The position numbers and the translations under genes are program-made. Of a stretch of 15,478 nucleotides of DNA, positions 1-6,904 are shown piece after piece. Where the stretch lies: assembly GCA_023386865.1 (NCBI GenBank), contig JAEWIV010000386.1:1-15478 (forward strand), in the 5' to 3' direction. The notes beneath the pieces were generated by a model. That model saw only the letters and a program-made list of their open reading frames with translations, searched no databases and was not told the DNA's origin. The stretch is from Pseudomonadota bacterium (GTDB lineage Bacteria > Pseudomonadota > Alphaproteobacteria > Reyranellales > Reyranellaceae). The first letter of the stretch is position 1. Each line of letters opens with the position of its first letter.

Positions 1-280
1 GCCCAGCGGCCTGCCGGCCGGCACGAAGCTGCAGGCGGCGGTCCGGGCCGAGCGGCTGGCCGTCGCCGAGGAGGGCGCGTCGGGCCGCGTGGTCTACCGC
101 GAGAATCTCGGCTCCGACCTCTTCCTGCACGTCGCCGTCGACGGCGCCGCCGCGCCGGTGATCGTGCGCTGCGATTCCTCGGCGCTGGACGCGACGGCGA
201 TCGGCACGTCGGTCGCGCTCGATATCCCACCTGAGGCACCGCTGCTGTTCGACCTCGACGGCCGCAGGCTCCGGCCATGA
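1..280 (+). CDS. ABC transporter ATP-binding protein, C-terminal part (MalK/UgpC-like TOBE domain), 5' partial
   Basis: This is the C-terminal end (92 residues, reading phase from base 2) of the ATPase subunit of a carbohydrate-type (CUT1) ABC importer. Only the regulatory tail is in the window. It starts with a segment resembling the family's 'VRPE-L' motif (here VRAERLAV) and continues into a beta-rich TOBE domain with the pattern GRVVYRENLGSD and a closing LLFDLDGRRL, as in MalK/UgpC proteins. The Walker A, signature and Walker B motifs lie upstream of the window. The stop codon overlaps the ATG of the next gene by four bases (ATGA), so translation is probably coupled to the permease. The assignment rests on the TOBE pattern plus the two permeases and binding protein that follow; the substrate cannot be read from this part. 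Confidence 0.88.
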   Translation, partial: PSGLPAGTKLQAAVRAERLAVAEEGASGRVVYRENLGSDLFLHVAVDGAAAPVIVRCDSSALDATAIGTSVALDIPPEAPLLFDLDGRRLRP

Positions 281-1149
281 AGGGCGGCCGGCTGAACGTC
301 CTGCTGCTCACCGCACCCGCGGTGTTCCTGATGCTGGTCTTCCTGGTGGGCCCCCTGCTCTGCCTTCTCGTGCTGTCCTTCACCGACTACCAGCTCGGGG
401 CGCCCTCGATCTCGCTCATTGGCCTTGCGAACTACGAGGAGATGACCACGGACGCCACCGTGCGCATCTCGATCGCCAACACGCTGGTCTATGTCGCCAT
501 CGTGGTGCCGACCTCGGTGGCGCTCGGGCTGGGCGCGGCGCTGCTGATCGATGCCGACGGCTCGCTGCGCGGCCTCTACAGCGCCGCCTACTTCCTGCCG
601 GTCATGGCCACCCTGATCGCCATGGCCATCGTCTGGGGCTTCATGCTCGATCCGCGCATCGGGGCGGTGAACTTCGCGCTGAAGGCGATGGGCTTCAAGG
701 CGCAGAACTTCCTGCAGGACCGCCATCTCGTGCTGTACACTCTCTGCGCCATCGGCATCTGGCAGAGCGTCGGCTTCAACATGGTGCTGTTCCTGGCCGG
801 CCTCACCGCCATCCCGTCCGAGCTCTACGAGGCGGCGGCGATCGACGGCGCGCGGCGCGGCGGCTCGCGCTTCGCCCTGGTCACCTGGCCGATGCTGGCG
901 CCGGTCACGCTGTTCACCGTCGTGATCACCGCCATCCGCGCCTTCCAGGTGTTCGACACCGTGCAGGTGCTGACCGACGGCGGGCCGAACAAGGCCTCCG
1001 CGGTGCTGCTGCACACCATCTATGCCGAGGCGTTCGGCTATTTCCGGGTCGGCTATGCCGCGGCGCTGGTCGTCGTGTTCCTGGCCTTCATCCTGGCGCT
1101 GTCGGCGATCCGCGTGTTCGTGCTCGACCGCCGCAGGCAGCCGTCATGA
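277..1149 (+). CDS. ABC transporter permease, MalF/UgpA type (CUT1 family)
   Basis: A 290-residue inner-membrane permease that, with the next gene product, would form the translocation pore of a sugar/polyol/glycerol-phosphate-type importer. The first membrane helix is at about residues 8-33, followed by a periplasmic stretch (FTDYQLGAPS...GLANYEEM) typical of the family, and about five more hydrophobic helices. The cytoplasmic EAA loop that docks on the ATPase is at about residues 185-204 (EAAAIDGARRGGSRFALVTWPMLAP). The motif DTVQVLTDGGPNKAS near residue 230 is also a family hallmark of MalF/UgpA-type subunits. The start overlaps the stop of the ATPase gene (ATGA at 277-280), and the end overlaps the second permease in the same way. 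Length is normal for UgpA-like subunits. The transported substrate is unknown. Confidence 0.93.
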   Translation: MKGGRLNVLLLTAPAVFLMLVFLVGPLLCLLVLSFTDYQLGAPSISLIGLANYEEMTTDATVRISIANTLVYVAIVVPTSVALGLGAALLIDADGSLRGLYSAAYFLPVMATLIAMAIVWGFMLDPRIGAVNFALKAMGFKAQNFLQDRHLVLYTLCAIGIWQSVGFNMVLFLAGLTAIPSELYEAAAIDGARRGGSRFALVTWPMLAPVTLFTVVITAIRAFQVFDTVQVLTDGGPNKASAVLLHTIYAEAFGYFRVGYAAALVVVFLAFILALSAIRVFVLDRRRQPS

Positions 1150-1985
1150 CCGGACGCCGCCTGCCGCCTGCGCTGCGCCTCGTGCGCCATCTCGTGCTGC
1201 TGCTCGGCACCGTGGTGATGCTGGCGCCGTTCGCCTTGATGATCGCCACCTCCTTCAAGCCGAAGGAAGAGATCTTCGCGCCCGAGTTCCACCTGCTGCC
1301 GCATCGCCTGGGCGTGGTCGAGAACTACCGCGAGGCGCTGACCCAGGTGCCGCTGCTGCATTTCCTGCTGAACGGCGTGATCGTCACCGCCGCGATCTTC
1401 GCCCTGCAGGTGGTCGTCAACATTCCCGCCGCCTATGCACTGGCCAAGCTGCGCTTCCGCGGCCGCGCCACGCTGTTCGGCGCGGTCCTGGTGTGCCTGC
1501 TGATCCCCTACCAGGCGACGGCGCTGCCGATCTACATCCTGTTCTACTGGCTGGGGCTCCTCAACACCTACGCCGCCCTGGTGCTGCCCTTCACCATCTC
1601 GGTGTTCGGCATCTTCCTGATGCGCCAGTTCTTCCTCGGCGTGCCCGACGACCTCATAGACGCCGCGCGCATCGACGGCATGAGCGAATACGGCATCGTC
1701 TGGTCGGTCATGGCGCCGGCCGCCATCCCAGCCATCGTCGCCTTCGGCATCTTCTCCGTGGTCGCCCACTGGAACGACTATTTCTGGCCGCTGATCGCGG
1801 TCGGCGACCTCGCCCTCTACACGCCGCCGCTCGGCATCGCCCATCTCAAGCTCAACGGCGAGGGCACGGCCTACGGGCCGCTGATGGCGGCAGCCACCAT
1901 CGTCATCGCGCCGCTGGTCATCGCGTTCTTGCTGGCGCAGCGCCGCTTCGTCGAGGGGATCACTTTCACAGGGCTCAAGGGCTGA
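1146..1985 (+). CDS. ABC transporter permease, MalG/UgpE type (CUT1 family)
   Basis: A 279-residue inner-membrane permease, the second pore subunit of the same importer. The N-terminal helix (about residues 14-34) is followed by TSFKPKEEIFAPEFHLLP, the conserved segment after the first helix in MalG/UgpE proteins. The EAA loop is at about residues 171-195, reading DAARIDGMSEYGIVWSVMAPAA. Near residue 210 the segment HWNDYFWPLIA matches the conserved 'WN-F-WPL' signature of this subunit. The gene starts inside the stop of the preceding permease (ATGA at 1146-1149), which fixes the start and implies translational coupling and equal dosage. Twenty bases separate its stop from the binding-protein gene. 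Confidence in family is high; substrate specificity is not visible. Confidence 0.93.
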   Translation: MTGRRLPPALRLVRHLVLLLGTVVMLAPFALMIATSFKPKEEIFAPEFHLLPHRLGVVENYREALTQVPLLHFLLNGVIVTAAIFALQVVVNIPAAYALAKLRFRGRATLFGAVLVCLLIPYQATALPIYILFYWLGLLNTYAALVLPFTISVFGIFLMRQFFLGVPDDLIDAARIDGMSEYGIVWSVMAPAAIPAIVAFGIFSVVAHWNDYFWPLIAVGDLALYTPPLGIAHLKLNGEGTAYGPLMAAATIVIAPLVIAFLLAQRRFVEGITFTGLKG

Positions 1986-2005
1986 CTACACGGAGGGGAA
2001 GAACA

Positions 2006-3274
2006 ATGAGCTACATCAAGGCAATGACGGCCGGCGCCGCAGCGCTGGTCATGCTGGGGAGCCAGGCATTCGCCCAGGCCAAGACGACGATCAACGTGCA
2101 GTATCCGCTGGGCTTCATCTTCGACAAGGTCTTCGTCACGCTGAAGACCGAGTTCGAGAAGCAGAACCCGGACATCACCGTCAACTACCTGCCGGCCTAC
2201 AAGGAGTACGAGGACGCCGCGCAGACGGCGCTCCGCCAGGCGATCACCAAGCAGCTGCCCGACGTGGCGCTGCAGGCGATCAATCTCCAGCGCCTGTTCG
2301 TCGATCGCAAGATCGCCGTCGACCTCACGCCCTTCATCGCCAAGGAGAAGGACTGGCAGGGCCAGGGCTTCTCGCCGTCGATGATGGCGCTCGGCACCTA
2401 TGGCGGGAAGCCGTACGGCCTCGCCTTCGCGGTCTCCACGCCGATCCTCTATTTCAACGAGGACCTGGTGCGGAAGGCGGGTGGCGACCCGGACAAGTTC
2501 CCGACGACCTGGGACGGCGTCTTCGACCTCGCCAAGAAGGTCAATGCGCTCGGCAACGACAATGTCGGGCTGTTCTACTCGTGGGCCATCACCGGCAACT
2601 GGATGTGGCAGGCGCTGGTCTTCTCGCACGGCGGCACCATGATGACGGCCGATGAGAAGGCGGTCGCCTTCGACCAGGAGCCGGGCAAGAAGTCGATCGA
2701 GCTGCTCGGTCGCATGGTCAAGGATGTCGGCATGCCCGACCTGACGCCGGAAGCGAGCCGCGCCGCCTTCTTCGGCGGCAAGCTCGCGATCTGGAGCGAA
2801 TCGACGTCGCTGTTGCGCGTCGCCGACGACGGCGTCGCCGGCAAGTTCAAGTGGCGCACGGCGCGCTTCCCCGTGCCTGGTCCCAACGCCAAGCTGCCGA
2901 CCGGCGGCGCCTCGGCGCTGATGTTCGCCACCGAGCCCGCCAAGCAGGAGGCGGCCTGGAAGTTCATGAAGTTCATCACCGGCGCCGAGGGCGCCACCAT
3001 CATGGTCAAGGGCACGGGCTACATGCCGCCCAATTCGCTGCCCGCCACCAACCCGGCGATGCTGAAGGACTTCTATGCCGAGAAGCCCAACCACCTGACC
3101 TCGCTCAGCCAGCAGCCGCTGATGACGGCGTGGTACGCCTTCCCGGGCGACAACAACCTCAAGATCATCCAGGCGATCAAGGACCGCCTGCAGACGGTCG
3201 TCGACAAGTCGGCCCAGCCCGCTGCGGCGCTGTCGGGAATGGCCGCCGACGTGACGAAGCTGCTGCCGAAATAA
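2006..3274 (+). CDS. ABC transporter substrate-binding protein (CUT1 / family 1 extracellular solute-binding)
   Basis: A 422-residue periplasmic binding protein that would deliver the solute to the permeases encoded just upstream. Residues 1-23 look like a Sec signal peptide: K5, a hydrophobic core (AGAAALVML) and a likely AxA site ending SQAFA before QAKTT. The mature part has the usual family 1 pattern: EFEKQNPDITVNYLP, DVALQAINLQRLFVDRKIAVDLTPF, then GGKPYGLAFAVSTPILYFNEDLVRKAG near residue 133, and AAWKFMKFITGAEGA near the end. The ATG at 2006 has a good Shine-Dalgarno (GGAGGGGAA at 1992-2000), and the signal peptide confirms this start; longer in-frame extensions upstream cross the permease gene and are not real. 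The binding protein being last in the operon is less common than first. Glycerol-3-phosphate, a polyol or an oligosaccharide are all possible ligands. Confidence 0.93.
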   Translation: MSYIKAMTAGAAALVMLGSQAFAQAKTTINVQYPLGFIFDKVFVTLKTEFEKQNPDITVNYLPAYKEYEDAAQTALRQAITKQLPDVALQAINLQRLFVDRKIAVDLTPFIAKEKDWQGQGFSPSMMALGTYGGKPYGLAFAVSTPILYFNEDLVRKAGGDPDKFPTTWDGVFDLAKKVNALGNDNVGLFYSWAITGNWMWQALVFSHGGTMMTADEKAVAFDQEPGKKSIELLGRMVKDVGMPDLTPEASRAAFFGGKLAIWSESTSLLRVADDGVAGKFKWRTARFPVPGPNAKLPTGGASALMFATEPAKQEAAWKFMKFITGAEGATIMVKGTGYMPPNSLPATNPAMLKDFYAEKPNHLTSLSQQPLMTAWYAFPGDNNLKIIQAIKDRLQTVVDKSAQPAAALSGMAADVTKLLPK

Positions 3275-3282
3275 ATCGACCT

Positions 3283-4458
3283 TTACGCAGCCAACTCCAG
3301 GATCTCCATCACCTCGGCCGGTCCCTTGATCGGCCGAGGATTGTTGAGCACGGCTCGGTCGTGCATCGACTTCTCGGCGATCTCGCGGAAGCGATCTTTC
3401 CCGACGCCGACGTCCGCCAGCCGCCGCGGCAGGCCAAGCGACTTCACCAGGCCCGCCACCAGGTCGGCGGCCGGCGTGTCCGGCTCCCCGAAGGCTTCGC
3501 TGACGCGCGTCTGACGCTCGGCATTGGCCGGCAGGTTCCAGCGCAGCACCGAGGGCAGCATCACGCACGAGGTGTGGCCGTGCGGCACGTGACACGCCGC
3601 GCCCAGCACGTGGCCGATGCCATGGCTCGCGCCCGTGCCGACACCCGAGGTGCCGGCGCCGATCGACAGCCACATGCCGAACTGCAGGTCGAGACGCGTC
3701 GCCATGTCGTCGGGCTTCGCCTTGTGTGCCGGCAGCGCCCGAGTCAGCAGCCGCAGCGCTTCCGTCGCCGTGCCCAGCACGAAGGGATGAGCCTGGTGCG
3801 AGCACAGGCGCTCGACCGCATGGTCGACGGCCTTGAGGCCGGTCGACAGCATGAGGTCCATCGGCGTGGCCAGCGTTGCCGCCGGGTCGAGCACGATGAC
3901 GCGCGGCACGATCAGGCGATGGCCGAAGCTCTCCTTGATGCCATGGCGCGGATCGCTGATGCCGGCAAAGGGGTTGAACTCGGCGGCCGACAGCGTCGTC
4001 GGCACGGCGATCATGCGCACGGCATTGGCCGGTGGCCTGATCGCCTCGGAGGGCGGCGCATGCCCCTCCCTCGGCCGGCCCGCCCGGTAGAGGTCGAGGT
4101 CCTCGATGCCGGTGGCACCCATCCACAGCGCGATCAGCATCACCTTGGTGGCGTCGATCGCCGAGCCGCCGCCCACCGCGACGATCAGGTCGGCGCCGGC
4201 CTCGCGCGCCAGCTTGGCGCCCTCGATGACGCAGGGCCGCGGCGAATGGGCGGTGATGCCGGAATAGACGCCGGCATAGAGTTCGCCGAGATCGCGGATG
4301 ATGTCGGCAAGCAGGGCGCTCTGGGCCACCGATTTCGTGGTCGTGACGAAGACGCGTTTCGCCCCCAGCCGCTCGGCTTCGGCGCGGAGCGCCGGTCCCG
4401 CTGGCTTGCCGTAGACGACGCGCTCGATCTCCTGATGGCCGTGAATTCCGCTCAGCAT
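3283..4458 (-). CDS. Iron-containing alcohol dehydrogenase / maleylacetate reductase-like protein
   Basis: A 391-residue cytoplasmic oxidoreductase of the Fe-ADH superfamily, expected to reduce or oxidise a carbonyl/alcohol group with NAD(P)(H). The N-terminal Rossmann-like domain carries VGGGSAIDATK at residues 95-105. The C-terminal helical domain carries GLKAVDHAVE (207-216), SHGIGHVLGA (278-287) and VPHGHT (291-296). By alignment with FucO, the metal ligands are H213, H279 and H293, and H283 is the conserved extra histidine; the fourth ligand, normally Asp, is Lys at 209. The start at 4458 is chosen because AAGGGG lies about 9 bases upstream; a longer in-frame start at 4557 would overlap the divergent gene. 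The stop is 8 bases from the convergent binding-protein gene, with no visible terminator between them. A maleylacetate reductase, hydroxyacid-oxoacid transhydrogenase or other subgroup function cannot be told apart here. Confidence 0.87.
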   Translation of the reverse strand: MLSGIHGHQEIERVVYGKPAGPALRAEAERLGAKRVFVTTTKSVAQSALLADIIRDLGELYAGVYSGITAHSPRPCVIEGAKLAREAGADLIVAVGGGSAIDATKVMLIALWMGATGIEDLDLYRAGRPREGHAPPSEAIRPPANAVRMIAVPTTLSAAEFNPFAGISDPRHGIKESFGHRLIVPRVIVLDPAATLATPMDLMLSTGLKAVDHAVERLCSHQAHPFVLGTATEALRLLTRALPAHKAKPDDMATRLDLQFGMWLSIGAGTSGVGTGASHGIGHVLGAACHVPHGHTSCVMLPSVLRWNLPANAERQTRVSEAFGEPDTPAADLVAGLVKSLGLPRRLADVGVGKDRFREIAEKSMHDRAVLNNPRPIKGPAEVMEILELAA

Positions 4459-4485
4459 AAGGTCATCCCCTTTGCCGGGAGCGTA

Positions 4486-4512
4486 TCGACACCCTCCCCC
4501 ATGGTCTATAAC
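4486..4512 (+). promoter_or_regulatory. Candidate sigma70-type promoter for the CoA-transferase/SDR operon
   Basis: Within the 86 bp divergent spacer, TCGACA (4486-4491) matches the -35 consensus at five of six positions and TATAAC (4507-4512) matches the -10 at five of six. The spacer is 15 bp, shorter than the ideal 17, which lowers confidence. Transcription would begin near 4519 and give a leader of about 25 bases that contains the Shine-Dalgarno GAGGAG (4531-4536). I did not find an equally good promoter for the minus-strand dehydrogenase in this spacer. Confidence 0.33.
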
Positions 4513-4544
4513 GCCCGCTTTCGGAGAACCGAGGAGTGAGGCGT

Positions 4545-5735
4545 ATGCCGGGGGCATTAGAAGGCCTGAAAGTCATCGACCTGTCGCGCGTGCTGGGCGG
4601 GCCCTATTGCGCCCAGATGCTGGCGGACCACGGTGCCGAGGTGATCAAGATCGAGCCGCCGCAGGGTGACGAGACGCGCCTGTGGGGCCCTCCGTTCGAC
4701 CAGGAAGGCATCTCGGCCTATTTCGCCGGCATCAACCGCAACAAGCGCACCGTGGCGCTCGATCTCTCCAAGGCCGAAGGGCGCGACGTTCTGATGAAGC
4801 TGCTCGAGACGGCCGACGTTCTGATCGAGAACTTCAAGACCGGCACCATGGAGAAATGGGGCATCGGCTACGACACCCTGTCCCAAAAGTTTCCACGGCT
4901 GATCCATGCCCGCGTCTCGGGCTTCGGCGCCGACGGCCCGCTGGGCGGCTACCCCGGCTACGACGCCATGGTGCAGGCCTCGGCCGGCCTGGTCTCGGTC
5001 AACGGTGCCCCGGAGGCCGGACCGGTGCGCATCGGCGTGCCGGTCGTCGATCTCTCGACCGGCATGAATGCCTGCATGGGCATCCTGATGGCCTTGTACG
5101 AACGCAACCGCTCGGGCAAGGGCCAGTTCGTCGACGCCACGCTCTACGACAGTGCCGTGGCGCTGCATCAGCCGCACGCGCCCAACTATTTCATGGCCGG
5201 GCTGAAACCCAAGCTCTACGGCAACAGCCACGGCAACCTCGCGCCCTACGCCAACTTCCCGACCAAGGGCCGCAACATCGTGATCGGCGCCGGCAACGAC
5301 GGGCAGTTCCGCAAGCTCACGCAGATGCTCGGCAAGCCCGAGCTGGCCGACGACCCGCGATTCAAGACCAACAAGGATCGCGTCGCCCATCGCGAGGAAC
5401 TCGAGGCCGAGTTGCGCGCGCTGACCAAGGACCGCAACGGCGAGGAATTCGCCAACGAGCTGATGAAGAACGGCGTGCCGTCGGGTGCGGTGATGGAGGT
5501 GCCCGACGTCATGGAGCATCCGCACACCAAGCACCGCGGCATGGTCTGGGAGAAGGACGGCTGGCGCAATGTCGGCAACCCGGTGAAGCTGTCGCGCACG
5601 CCGGCGAGCCCGCGCAGCAAGCCCCGGACATTCGGCGCCGACACGCGCAAGGTGCTGGGCGAAGTGGGCTACTCGGCAGCGGAGATCGACAAGCTGCTCG
5701 CCGCGGGCATCGCCTTCACCGAGATCAGGAAGTAG
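4545..5735 (+). CDS. CaiB/BaiF family (family III) CoA-transferase
   Basis: A 396-residue cytoplasmic enzyme that moves CoA between an acyl-CoA and a free carboxylic acid, with a covalent aspartyl-CoA intermediate in this family. It opens with ALEGLKVIDLSRVLGGPYCAQMLADHGAEVIKIEPP, the standard N-terminus, followed by NRNKRTVALDL and DVLIENFKTGTMEKWGIGY. The probable catalytic aspartate is D169 in VPVVDLSTGMNA, the same number as in formyl-CoA transferase. IVIGAGNDGQFRKL near residue 245 is also typical. Length fits the family (about 380-430). The ATG at 4545 has GAGGAG eight bases upstream; a GTG at 4536 lies within that Shine-Dalgarno and is unlikely. The SDR gene follows after 2 bases, so the two form one operon. 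The acyl substrate cannot be deduced. Confidence 0.93.
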   Translation: MPGALEGLKVIDLSRVLGGPYCAQMLADHGAEVIKIEPPQGDETRLWGPPFDQEGISAYFAGINRNKRTVALDLSKAEGRDVLMKLLETADVLIENFKTGTMEKWGIGYDTLSQKFPRLIHARVSGFGADGPLGGYPGYDAMVQASAGLVSVNGAPEAGPVRIGVPVVDLSTGMNACMGILMALYERNRSGKGQFVDATLYDSAVALHQPHAPNYFMAGLKPKLYGNSHGNLAPYANFPTKGRNIVIGAGNDGQFRKLTQMLGKPELADDPRFKTNKDRVAHREELEAELRALTKDRNGEEFANELMKNGVPSGAVMEVPDVMEHPHTKHRGMVWEKDGWRNVGNPVKLSRTPASPRSKPRTFGADTRKVLGEVGYSAAEIDKLLAAGIAFTEIRK

Positions 5736-5737
5736 CG

Positions 5738-6592
5738 ATGTTCCAGCCCGATCTGCTCAAGGACAAGCGCATCCTGGTGACCGGCGGCGGTACCGGTCTC
5801 GGCCGCTCGATGGCGCATCGCTATCTCGAGCTCGGCGCCAATGTCGTGATCTGCGGCCGCCGCGAGGACGTGCTGAAGCAGACGGCCAAGGAGCTCGCCG
5901 AGGAAACCGGCGGCGAGATCGAGACCGTCGGCTGCGACGTGCGCGTGCCCGACGCGGTCGAGGCCATGATGGAGACGATCTGGGCCAAGCGCCCGCTCGA
6001 CATCCTGGTCAACAACGCGGCCGGCCAGATCCTGGCGCAGACCCACAAGCTCTCGACGCGCGCCATCGATGCGGTGCTGGGCATCGTGTTGCACGGCTCG
6101 GCCTACTGCACCGTCGCCGCCGGCCGACGCTGGATCGACCAGGGGCTGCGCGACCGCGTGGTGATGTCGATCCTCACCGTATCGTCGCTGACGGGCGCGC
6201 CCTTCACCGTGCCGTCGGCCATGGCCAAGGCGGGCGTGCTCGCCATGACCAAGAGTCTCGCCGTCGAATGGGGCCCCAAGGGCATCCGCACCTGCGCCAT
6301 CGTGCCGGGCCCCTTCCCGACCGAAGGCGCGTGGAGCCGTCTGATGCCCAAGGAGCGCGGCGGCAACGAGGCACTGGTCAAGACCATCCCGCTGCGCCGC
6401 GTCGGCGAGCACGCCGAGCTCGCCAACCTCGCGGCCTTCCTGGTGAGCGACGGGGCGGCCTACATCAACGGCGATGCGATCGTGATCGACGGCGGCAAGA
6501 TGCTGCAATCGGGCGGCGGCGGGGCGAATACGCAGGCGATGATCGACTGGACGGACGAGCAGTGGGAGGCGATCCGGCAGAAGCGGAAGTAG
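5738..6592 (+). CDS. SDR family oxidoreductase, 2,4-dienoyl-CoA reductase-like
   Basis: A 284-residue NAD(P)-dependent short-chain dehydrogenase. It has the cofactor loop TGGGTGLG (15-22), basic residues after the second strand (CGRRED, R41/R42, suggesting NADP), CDV (66-68) and NNAAG (92-96). Instead of the usual active-site YxxxK it has PSAMAKAGVLAMTKSLAVEWG (159-179): K164 is kept but Tyr is replaced by Ser160. Together with IVPGPFPTEGAWSRL (188-202), ELANLAAFLVSD (227-238) and INGDAIVIDGG (243-253), this is the pattern of mitochondrial and peroxisomal-type 2,4-dienoyl-CoA reductases. The Tyr199 of human DECR1 aligns with Ser149 here. A role in reducing an unsaturated acyl-CoA made by beta-oxidation fits the CoA-transferase 2 bases upstream. 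A Shine-Dalgarno (AGGAAG) lies at the end of that gene. Confidence 0.88.
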   Translation: MFQPDLLKDKRILVTGGGTGLGRSMAHRYLELGANVVICGRREDVLKQTAKELAEETGGEIETVGCDVRVPDAVEAMMETIWAKRPLDILVNNAAGQILAQTHKLSTRAIDAVLGIVLHGSAYCTVAAGRRWIDQGLRDRVVMSILTVSSLTGAPFTVPSAMAKAGVLAMTKSLAVEWGPKGIRTCAIVPGPFPTEGAWSRLMPKERGGNEALVKTIPLRRVGEHAELANLAAFLVSDGAAYINGDAIVIDGGKMLQSGGGGANTQAMIDWTDEQWEAIRQKRK

Positions 6593-6610
6593 CGCACGAT
6601 CGACGTCCAC

Positions 6611-6645
6611 ACCCGGTGTCATCTGAGCGAAGCGAGGGCCCTTTC
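6611..6645 (+). repeat. Possible copy of a dispersed intergenic repeat (GTCATCTGAGCGAAGCGAGG-type)
   Basis: The segment reads GGTGTCATCTGAGCGAAGCG followed by AGGGCCC. It closely resembles an intergenic motif I recall from many bacterial genomes (GTCATCCTGAGCGAAGCGAAGG and variants), with one C missing. Only one copy is present in this window, so its repeated nature is inferred from memory of the motif and not shown here. Confidence 0.4.
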
Positions 6646-6869
6646 CTGTTGTTTTGACAGGGTGCGCTAGCTGCAACGGCTTAGGTCAGACTCGCTGTCT
6701 TGATTGTCCACCGAGCGGAGTCCTACGCTTCAGAAGCAATGCGGGGGAAGGGAGGGCCAAATGACTCCACCCGACAGGCATGGGTGACGCGGCACCGGAA
6801 CACCGCGACTTGACCATTCATGGCCTTGTGCCGACCTCCTGACGCAAGGGAGGGAGCGATGTCCCGAGC

Positions 6870-6900
6870 GAACCCCGCCCGCTGCCCGTGGGTGGGGTTC
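6870..6900. terminator. Hairpin downstream of the AI-2E gene, candidate (bidirectional) terminator
   Basis: GAACCCCGCCC (6870-6880) pairs with GGGTGGGGTTC (6890-6900): 11 base pairs including one G-U, with a 9-base loop. It starts 4 bases beyond the stop codon of the minus-strand AI-2E gene (TAG at 6905-6907). There is no real T tract on either side (TTCTTCG on the plus strand), so termination strength is uncertain; it may act mainly by protecting the mRNA 3' end. Confidence 0.5.
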
Positions 6901-6904
6901 TTCG

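Larger units (their letters stand above)
6593..6904. other. Gene-free 312-bp intergenic region between convergent genes
   Basis: No reading frame here looks like a protein: the plus-strand ATGs at 6739 and 6760 open frames of only about 24 and 8 codons, and longer minus-strand frames are shadows continuing out of the neighbouring gene. The stretch is less GC-biased than its surroundings (for example 6641-6720). It holds a dispersed-repeat-like motif at 6611-6645, a full TTGACA at 6654-6659 without a good -10 partner, a small palindrome at 6727-6737 and a strong hairpin at 6870-6900. The two flanking operons both end here, so a spacer of this length is more than termination needs. Confidence 0.6.

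Noticed and set aside
1022..2005. Extending the binding-protein gene upstream to an in-frame ATG at 1022
   Set aside because: Would lie within both permease genes and destroy the clear signal peptide that starts at 2006.
1871..4126. Minus-strand open frame of about 750 codons opposite the binding-protein gene and part of the dehydrogenase
   Set aside because: Composition is the Arg/Asp/Gly/His-rich pattern of antisense frames in GC-rich DNA, it has no domain motif, and it overlaps two clear genes.
2851..4539. Plus-strand open frame of about 560 codons across the end of the binding protein and the dehydrogenase
   Set aside because: Spans two well-supported genes in other frames, has low-complexity Arg/Gln/His/Gly sequence and no recognisable motif.
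4459..4557. Longer N-terminus for the Fe-ADH (start at 4557)
   Set aside because: Would overlap the divergent CoA-transferase start and its ribosome-binding site; the start at 4458 has its own AAGGGG.
6654..6690. TTGACA as the -35 of a promoter in the 6593-6904 spacer
   Set aside because: The bases 16-18 positions downstream (CGGCTT, GGCTTA) do not resemble a -10; kept only as a hint in the small-RNA finding.
6727..6737. GCTTCAGAAGC palindrome
   Set aside because: Five-base arms with a single-base centre are common by chance and it has no positional meaning here.
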